Of a stretch of DNA of 10,864 nt, positions 5,498 through 10,864 are shown piece by piece. Every line of letters begins with the position of its first letter. Within the stretch, counting starts at the first letter, position 1. This DNA is from CAZVEV01 sp964625865 (GTDB taxonomy: Bacteria; Planctomycetota; Phycisphaerae; SM23-33). The notes under the pieces were generated by a model that saw only the letters and a program-made list of their open reading frames with translations, did no database searches and was not told the DNA's origin. The stretch covers positions 1 through 10,864 of the forward strand of contig CAZVEV010000212.1 of NCBI GenBank assembly GCA_964625865.1, given 5' to 3'. The position numbers and the translations under genes were made by a program.

Positions 5498-8452
5498 TCA
5501 GGGCCCCGCGAAGCCGGTGTACAGGCCGCCGAAGTCGGTGGGGTAGGCCACCGGCTTGGCGCCGGGCATGTCGACGCGGGGCTTGGCGACCAGGGCGGAC
5601 TTGCCGGCGGTGATCGCCTTGAGGGCCGCGACGTAACGCGGGTCGGCCTTCGTCTTGAACAGGGCCGCCTTGTCATCCGCCTGTCCGCCGGCGGACTTGG
5701 CGAGGTTCTCGGTCAGCACGCCGGAGAACTCCGGACGCGTCAGGTTGATCGACTGGTTACGGATCCGCGGGGCGCGGCCTCGCTTACCCTTGGGGCCGGG
5801 CAGGGCGAACGCTTTCTTCAGATCGTCCATCCACAGGCGCCCGTCCCACTTGTCGCGCCAGAGGTCTCGCGACCCGGCCGTGCCCGGCCGCGTGTTGTCG
5901 TACGTGCTGTAATACGGGCAATTTGCGTCGATCCACGTATAGAGCCTGCGCTTCTCGGCGTCGCTGAGCTTGACCTTGGAGTGCCCCTTGTCCAGGTGCG
6001 TCACCAACTTGCTCTTGTGCGAGCCGGTTTCCAGCGGCTGGAAGTTGTCGGTCAGCCCGCGGTTGATGTAGATGTAGTGGACCAGTTTGCGTTCCAGCAG
6101 GTTGCCGTACGCCATGTTGAAGTAGCGGCTCTTGTCGCCCGAGAGGTCCAGGCCGGCCTTCGGCTGGGCGCCGGAGTGGCACTTGACGCAGTGTTTGTCG
6201 AACACCGGCTGAACGTCGCGGACGAAGTCGATGGGCCCGCCATGGCCCCACGGCGGGGGGGTGATCTCGGAGGCCGGTCGCCGCATGGCCGCCGTGCGGC
6301 GGGGCGAGCCGGCCATCGAGCGCGGCTCGTGACAGCCGATGCAGCTTTGGCGCTCGCCGGGCATGATCTGGGTGGTCGAGCCCATGCGGATCAGTTCCTT
6401 GCCCGCCGCGTCGACGGCTTCGAAGTACAGTTCCACGCCCGCCGGCGCCTTGAAGTGGGCCGACCCGTCGTCTTCGACCGGCACCGTGCCGAAGCAGCCC
6501 TTGACGTAATACGAGCCGCGGCTGATCACCGGATCGTGGTCGAAGACGCGCCGCCCCCGCATGTTGCAGCGCTTGGGCACCTGGGTGAGGATGCGGATGG
6601 CCTTGACGCGTCCGCGCGCGATGCCGCGGTCGGCGAGGCCCTTGTAGACGTCCTGGACGAAGAAGGTGCCGTACGTCGACTCGGAGCGCGGGATCGGCAC
6701 GATCAGGCGCGGCACGGGGCGCGGGGACAGGGGCACGGGATTGAAGCACGAGATGGCCTTATCTTCGATGACCATCGCTCGTTGGCCTTGGGGGGTGGCG
6801 ACGAAGATGCGATAGCGTTTGGGCCCGCCCTTCAGGGGCCCGCCGTACGCTGCCAGGAACAGGTCTTTCGTCACCGGCCAGGGGTCGCGCCACGCCCAGT
6901 TGAACTGCCTGTCGCCCGGCCCGCCGCCGGCGTGGACGCGCTTGGACGGCACGTAGTTGTATTCGGGCGTGATGTTGCGGACGCCCTTGGGGTTCTCCAT
7001 CCCGTGTTCGCGGCTGACGATGCCCAGCGCGCCCACGGGATTGCCGTGGTGCGGCCCGAGCACGGACAGCACGGCCTTCGTGCCGGGTATGGGCTTGGCC
7101 TGCCAGATCACGTTGGGGTTGGTGATCGTATTGCCATAGAACAACTGCACCCGCGTGCCGTCCGGGTTTACGGTCCACAGCCCCTGGAGCGTGAAGAGGC
7201 TCTTGTCCTGGTATTCCCACCGCATAAAGAGGACCGACCCATCGTCCAGGACGTGCGGCGACATACACGCCAGCGTACTGAACTCGATCCGCCGGATGTC
7301 CGTGCCGTCGGCGTTCATCGTAAACAGTGCCGACGAGAGGCCCGGCTGGCACATCGAGTAGCTCTTGCCCCGCGTGGACGTGAAGCAGATCCGCCCGTCG
7401 GGCAGGTAGATCGGGTGTACGTCGTGGAAGCGCCCCGTAGTGATCTGTCGCAGGCCGGTCCCGTCGACGTTGATCTCGTAGATGTGGAACGAGTCGATGT
7501 TCTTGCGGTAGCCCACCTTGCCGGTCGGCTTGAACGCGGGGTCCGGCTTGATCGCCATCCACGCAAACAGCAGCTTCTTCGCGTCGTACGAGACGCTCAC
7601 GTCGTAGATCACGCCGTAGTCGCGGCGGAAGATCTCCCTGGGCGGGCTGTCCGGGCGGGCCGGATCGTAAACGTAGATGCCCCCGCCGGGGCTGTAGACG
7701 TTCCAGCAGTAGATCGTCCCGACGCCGAACGGCCTGCGAAGGTGATGCCGCTTGACGAAGGCGATCGGGGGCAGGGAGGCAATGGCGGCGGTGGCGTCGA
7801 AGCCCGGGGTGGGGTCGTTTGGATCGTTCTCGGCGGGGGCCGGCTTGGCCCTAGGCTTCGCGGCGGGCGGGGCCGGCTTGCGGTCCGGCTGGCCCGGGAG
7901 CTTGGTCAGCGACACGTCATCGTACCACGCCTGGCCCGAGGAGCGGCCCCATCCGCCAAAAAGGCAGTTGACCTGGATCTCCGTCTTGGCGCCCGTGGTG
8001 AAGACCTTCGATACCCGCGTCCAGCCGGTCGTACCGGTCACCGCCTTCGTCTCGCTGCCGCCCAGGGCCTGGACGTTCAGCAGCGCGCCCCTGGCCCCGC
8101 GGACGCCGCGCGTCTTGACCCAGCCGGACAGCTCATAGCGCGTGTTGGGCTGGACGGTCACCATCGTAGTCCACGCCGCGTCCGAGCCCTTGGCTGACTG
8201 GATCGACACGCACCGCTTGCCCGTTCGCCCGGCCGACTCGATCGTCCACAGCGCCCCGTCCTTCCCGCTCCACGCCTGCGAGCCCCACCTGGCCACGCCA
8301 TCCCGCGTCTTGTTCTCGAAAGAGGGGTTCGGCAGGAGATTGACTGCCCGTTCGGCGCCGCCGGCGACACCCCGCGGCCAAGCCGACACACACACCGCAG
8401 CGAGCAGCACAAGGCCGCGAACACCAGTTGCCAAAGCTCTGTCAGACGTCAT
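5498..8452 (-). CDS. HzsA-related secreted dihaem cytochrome c with N-terminal carbohydrate-binding-like domain
   Basis: A 984-residue exported protein related to hydrazine synthase alpha subunit. In order: signal peptide (about 1-32); a galactose-binding-like beta sandwich resembling CBM4/9 modules (36-184; NLLPNPSFEN, GWTRV, WYDDVSL); a Pro/Ala/Lys linker (185-218); a beta-propeller of PD40/TolB-like blades (about 230-600; INVDGTGLRQIT, TMNADGTDIRRI, WTVNPDGTRVQLF); the HZS_alpha-type middle domain (about 600-715) with haem motif CIGCH (704-708); and a cytochrome domain (about 740-848) with CVKCH (755-759) and candidate sixth ligands H819 or H824. The HzsA haem-iron Tyr, four residues after the motif His as I recall it, is Ser712 here, so hydrazine chemistry is unlikely on this evidence. 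The frame is open 80 codons further up, but that part lacks protein-like composition, while the chosen ATG has a perfect ribosome binding site and signal peptide. The substrate is unknown. Confidence 0.87.
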   Translation of the reverse strand: MTSDRALATGVRGLVLLAAVCVSAWPRGVAGGAERAVNLLPNPSFENKTRDGVARWGSQAWSGKDGALWTIESAGRTGKRCVSIQSAKGSDAAWTTMVTVQPNTRYELSGWVKTRGVRGARGALLNVQALGGSETKAVTGTTGWTRVSKVFTTGAKTEIQVNCLFGGWGRSSGQAWYDDVSLTKLPGQPDRKPAPPAAKPRAKPAPAENDPNDPTPGFDATAAIASLPPIAFVKRHHLRRPFGVGTIYCWNVYSPGGGIYVYDPARPDSPPREIFRRDYGVIYDVSVSYDAKKLLFAWMAIKPDPAFKPTGKVGYRKNIDSFHIYEINVDGTGLRQITTGRFHDVHPIYLPDGRICFTSTRGKSYSMCQPGLSSALFTMNADGTDIRRIEFSTLACMSPHVLDDGSVLFMRWEYQDKSLFTLQGLWTVNPDGTRVQLFYGNTITNPNVIWQAKPIPGTKAVLSVLGPHHGNPVGALGIVSREHGMENPKGVRNITPEYNYVPSKRVHAGGGPGDRQFNWAWRDPWPVTKDLFLAAYGGPLKGGPKRYRIFVATPQGQRAMVIEDKAISCFNPVPLSPRPVPRLIVPIPRSESTYGTFFVQDVYKGLADRGIARGRVKAIRILTQVPKRCNMRGRRVFDHDPVISRGSYYVKGCFGTVPVEDDGSAHFKAPAGVELYFEAVDAAGKELIRMGSTTQIMPGERQSCIGCHEPRSMAGSPRRTAAMRRPASEITPPPWGHGGPIDFVRDVQPVFDKHCVKCHSGAQPKAGLDLSGDKSRYFNMAYGNLLERKLVHYIYINRGLTDNFQPLETGSHKSKLVTHLDKGHSKVKLSDAEKRRLYTWIDANCPYYSTYDNTRPGTAGSRDLWRDKWDGRLWMDDLKKAFALPGPKGKRGRAPRIRNQSINLTRPEFSGVLTENLAKSAGGQADDKAALFKTKADPRYVAALKAITAGKSALVAKPRVDMPGAKPVAYPTDFGGLYTGFAGP

Positions 8453-8457
8453 GATGA

Positions 8458-8463
8458 CCTCCC
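8458..8463 (-). promoter_or_regulatory. Shine-Dalgarno site fixing the start of the dihaem protein gene
   Basis: Reads GGGAGG on the - strand, five bases before the ATG at 8452-8450. It decides for this start over in-frame starts up to 8692. Confidence 0.7.
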
Positions 8464-8469
8464 GACCGG

Positions 8470-8499
8470 ATGATACTCGCCCCGCCCCGGGCGATTCAA
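8470..8499 (-). promoter_or_regulatory. Possible sigma70-like promoter of the dihaem protein gene
   Basis: On the - strand TTGAAT (8499-8494) and TATCAT (8475-8470) are 18 bases apart. Transcription would begin only about 10 bases before the ATG, nearly within the ribosome binding site, which weakens the call. Confidence 0.25.
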
Positions 8500-8613
8500 C
8501 CGCTATCTGACCACGTGGGAGAGCATGGGCAGCGTCCCGATGTCCCTCCAGCCGCGCACGGAGAAGAGAAGAGGGGTGGCAACCGTCCCGGGTTGCTCCC
8601 ACACGCTGAGCCC

Positions 8614-8690
8614 GAGTCGAAAGCGGGTACAGGCACGTCCTCGGCCTGCGGCCTGCGGCCTGCGGGCGAGCCAGTCCCCGTTTTCGACTC
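8614..8690. repeat. Imperfect inverted repeat enclosing a triplicated 7-mer
   Basis: Arms 8614-8630 and 8674-8690 match as inverted repeats at 15 of 17 positions, with a 43-base spacer. The spacer contains three exact head-to-tail copies of CGGCCTG (8642-8662). It lies just past the stop of the upstream dihaem gene and may serve as a transcript end or be a degenerate repeat element. The rest of the 267-base gap (8453-8719) holds a smaller hairpin, GCAACC (8579-8584) with GGTTGC (8591-8596), beside a purine run at 8561-8576 that is a pyrimidine run on the - strand. Confidence 0.5.
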
Positions 8691-8719
8691 AAGCGACACG
8701 CGCGGGGCTTGCCCGTCGG

Positions 8720-10864
8720 TCAGTTCTTCGGCAGGATCACCAGCGTGTTGTCGGGGCAGGTGACCTTGCCGGGTTTTCCGTTGAGGATGTATTCGATCAC
8801 CAGCGTCTTGTCCTGGCCCTTGGCCGGGTCGGTGCGGCACAGGTCGCGGTATCTCATCAGGGGGATGTACCGGCTGTTCTGGGCCCACCGGGCGACCTGC
8901 CTGGTGACGTTGGCTTGCTTGTCTCCGGCGCCGTAGGTGGCCTTGACGATCTTGAGCGTCACGTCCTTCTCGGCCAGCGCGGCGGCGATTTCCGGGTGGT
9001 TGACGCTGACCGAGCCTTTGAGTCTCGGCGCGTCGCGCTTCTTCATCTTCCGGGCGGCGGCGGTGAGCTTCAGCGGAACGCCGGCGACCTTCTCCGAGTC
9101 GCCGTCCTGGCGGATGTTGAACCGGTCGATCACCGGGGCGGTCGCCACGCGCGGACGGACCGGCGGAATGTTCTCGACGGTCGTGCTGTACGGGTCGTAC
9201 ATTTCGCGGATTTCCTCGTCGCCGAGATACGGCCCGTTGGCGTCGACCCACGCGACGAGCCGTTCGAGGTCTTCGCCGGTGACCTTGACCTTGCCCCCGT
9301 GCTTTCCGCTGGTTGCGTGCTTGATCAGCGTGCTGGTCGGCGAGAACGACGTGTACGGCGGGATGGTCTTCAGGTCCGACCCGTCGCCGCGGTTGCCGTT
9401 ATACGACTCGACAACGTACACGCCCGACAGCGGCTTGACGCGGGTGTTGTTCCTGCCCCAGGGGCAAACGCCGCCGACGAGCGTCAGGTACGGCTCGGTG
9501 AACGGGCTCGCCTCGTCCGGCCGCGTATGTGTCGAGTCGTCGCGCCAGCGGTGCGTCGACGGGCGATAGGTCATGTTCAGCTTGGCGTAGGCCTTGTGTC
9601 CCTTTTTCTGGTGGCACTTGGCGCAGTGCTTGTCGAGGACCGGCTGAACGAACCGCTTGTAGCTGATCGAGGTGTTGTAGCCCCACGACGGCTCGATGGG
9701 CGCCTTGGGACCCTTCTTCATGGCGATGCTCGTCCCCGGGGCGGCCGGGTTGCCTCGCGTCTTGAGCTTGCTCTCGTGACACCCGAAGCAGCCGCGCACC
9801 TCGCCGGGCATCACGCCGGTGAACGAGCGCATCACGTGGATCGCCTGCTTGTTCTCGTCGAGCATCTGGAAGAACAGGGACTGACCCGGCGGGAGCTTCA
9901 TCGCCACGCTGCCGTCCTTTTCGATCGGAACGATGCCAAGGATGCGCTTGACCCCGTCGGCCTGGAAGACGCTGACGGCCGGCCCGTCGTGCTGGACCGT
10001 CTTGTGCCACGTCGTGTAGTTCTTCGGGTCCATCTGCAGCACGCGGATGTACTTGCCCTTCTTGCGGAGGATCTCCGGTGCGTTGTCGAACACGTCGTTG
10101 CTGTACAGGACGCCGTCGGCGGGCTTTTCGTTGGCGCCGATCTTCGGCCAGGCGACGCGGTCGGGGATTATCCGGGGCGTCTTGCGCTTGGCGAACGGCA
10201 TGGCGTAGTAGGCGTTGTGCCTGCCCTTGAAGATCAGCTCGCGATTACCGTAAACGTCCATCAGGTAGAGGCTGTACTTCGCCGCCCGGGTGGAGATCTG
10301 GTTCGTGTGCGGTATTGGCTCGTGGACGGCCGAGCAGAGGAAGTCCTCCTCGCTCAGCGGATACGGGGTCTTGTACGCCAGGAAGCCGCTGTTGTTGTGG
10401 TATTTCCGGGCGGGGTCCTTGTACTTGTCGGTCTCGTTCTCGCACGCGGGGGTCCCGTCGCCGACCTCCGGCCAGGCGACCTGCGGGGTGACCTTCGTCA
10501 GGCCGTGGGGGTAGTCGAGCCCCTTGTTGGGGTCGATAATCCCGATGCATCCGGCGAACCAGTCATGGTGCCCCAGGCCCGTGAACATCACGCGAGTCGA
10601 ACCGGGAATGGCGCGGGCTTCGGTCAGCACGTCCGGCCAGCGGCTCTGGTTGCCCCAGAAGATCTGCACGTTGGTTCCGTCGGGGTTCATCGTCCAGAGG
10701 CTCTGGACCCGCCAGAGGGCCTTTTCGGTGTATTCCCACCGCGTGTAGATGACCCGTCCGTCGTTCAGGACCGATGCCATGTACTCGGCTTCGCCGTTGC
10801 GCGAGACGACGTAGATGTTCTTCCCGTCGCCGTCGCAGCGCGCCACCGCGAAGGCGTGCGTCAT
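8720..10864 (-). CDS. HzsA-related dihaem cytochrome c protein, N-terminus cut by the window edge
   Basis: 714 residues are visible; the Met at the right edge is most likely internal, because it aligns inside the propeller of the paralogue at 5498-8452, so the signal peptide and first blades lie outside. In order: propeller blades (about 1-255; LWTMNPDGTNVQIFWGN at 56-72 nearly matches the paralogue), the HZS_alpha-type middle domain (about 255-370) with haem motif CFGCH (359-363), and a cytochrome domain (about 400-550) with CAKCH (414-418) and candidate axial ligands H516 or H522, both aligned to His in the paralogue. The C-terminal part (about 570-714) is absent from the paralogue; its segment 638-712 (ATYGAGDKQANVTRQV, then EYILNGKPGKVT) resembles domains annotated DUF3395 in planctomycetes. 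Leu367 stands where HzsA, as I recall, has the haem-iron Tyr. Probably periplasmic; the reaction is unknown. Confidence 0.87.
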   Translation of the reverse strand: MTHAFAVARCDGDGKNIYVVSRNGEAEYMASVLNDGRVIYTRWEYTEKALWRVQSLWTMNPDGTNVQIFWGNQSRWPDVLTEARAIPGSTRVMFTGLGHHDWFAGCIGIIDPNKGLDYPHGLTKVTPQVAWPEVGDGTPACENETDKYKDPARKYHNNSGFLAYKTPYPLSEEDFLCSAVHEPIPHTNQISTRAAKYSLYLMDVYGNRELIFKGRHNAYYAMPFAKRKTPRIIPDRVAWPKIGANEKPADGVLYSNDVFDNAPEILRKKGKYIRVLQMDPKNYTTWHKTVQHDGPAVSVFQADGVKRILGIVPIEKDGSVAMKLPPGQSLFFQMLDENKQAIHVMRSFTGVMPGEVRGCFGCHESKLKTRGNPAAPGTSIAMKKGPKAPIEPSWGYNTSISYKRFVQPVLDKHCAKCHQKKGHKAYAKLNMTYRPSTHRWRDDSTHTRPDEASPFTEPYLTLVGGVCPWGRNNTRVKPLSGVYVVESYNGNRGDGSDLKTIPPYTSFSPTSTLIKHATSGKHGGKVKVTGEDLERLVAWVDANGPYLGDEEIREMYDPYSTTVENIPPVRPRVATAPVIDRFNIRQDGDSEKVAGVPLKLTAAARKMKKRDAPRLKGSVSVNHPEIAAALAEKDVTLKIVKATYGAGDKQANVTRQVARWAQNSRYIPLMRYRDLCRTDPAKGQDKTLVIEYILNGKPGKVTCPDNTLVILPKN

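Noticed and set aside
5981..8197. 738-codon open frame on the + strand opposite the dihaem protein gene
   Set aside because: It is antisense to a well-supported coding frame with haem motifs and propeller repeats, its composition is typical of a shadow frame in high-GC DNA, and no domain is recognisable.
8453..8692. 80-codon upstream extension of the dihaem protein gene
   Set aside because: No protein-like composition. It runs through an inverted repeat and a 7-mer array, whereas the ATG at 8452 has GGGAGG five bases upstream followed by a signal peptide.
5498..10864. Hydrazine synthase and thus anammox metabolism
   Set aside because: HzsA-like proteins occur in many planctomycetes that do not perform anammox. 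The HzsA Tyr haem ligand appears missing and no beta/gamma subunit genes are seen.

Overview
The window looks like chromosomal DNA of a high-GC planctomycete, probably of the Phycisphaerae type. The main grounds are two large secreted dihaem proteins related to the alpha subunit of hydrazine synthase (HzsA), a family I know mostly from Planctomycetota, and a regulator that fuses a BldC/excisionase-type helix-turn-helix to a receiver-like domain. This placement is inference. No rRNA, tRNA, CRISPR array, transposase or phage gene is visible.

Bases 1-3207 (+ strand) are an envelope-related gene row: an HtpX-like M48 membrane metalloprotease whose start may lie left of the window, an unrecognised probably exported protein with a faint HAD-like C-terminal half, and two tandem paralogous zinc amidases of the Amidase_2/PGRP fold. 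The last three are joined by 4-base or 1-base start/stop overlaps, so they are probably one operon. After about 105 bases comes a Tat-signal aldo/keto reductase (3313-4281).

Bases 4282-10864 carry three genes on the - strand. In transcription order they are an HzsA-like dihaem protein cut by the right edge (8720-10864), a second HzsA-like dihaem protein with an added N-terminal carbohydrate-binding-like domain (5498-8452), and the HTH/pseudo-receiver regulator (4633-5223). The dihaem pair share a beta-propeller, a haem-binding middle domain and a C-terminal cytochrome domain, but carry different accessory domains. No hydrazine synthase beta/gamma genes are in view, so hydrazine synthesis should not be inferred.

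The non-coding stretches are rich in palindromes: a 25-bp inverted pair of self-palindromic units (4314-4406), a 14-bp terminator-like hairpin (4448-4479), a 28-bp-arm hairpin (5345-5417) beside two perfect 9-bp hairpins (5433-5476), and an imperfect 17-bp inverted repeat enclosing a triplicated 7-mer (8614-8690). The least explained items are the dihaem pair with divergent accessory domains, the receiver domain lacking its phosphoacceptor, and the two REP-like palindromic elements on either side of the regulator.
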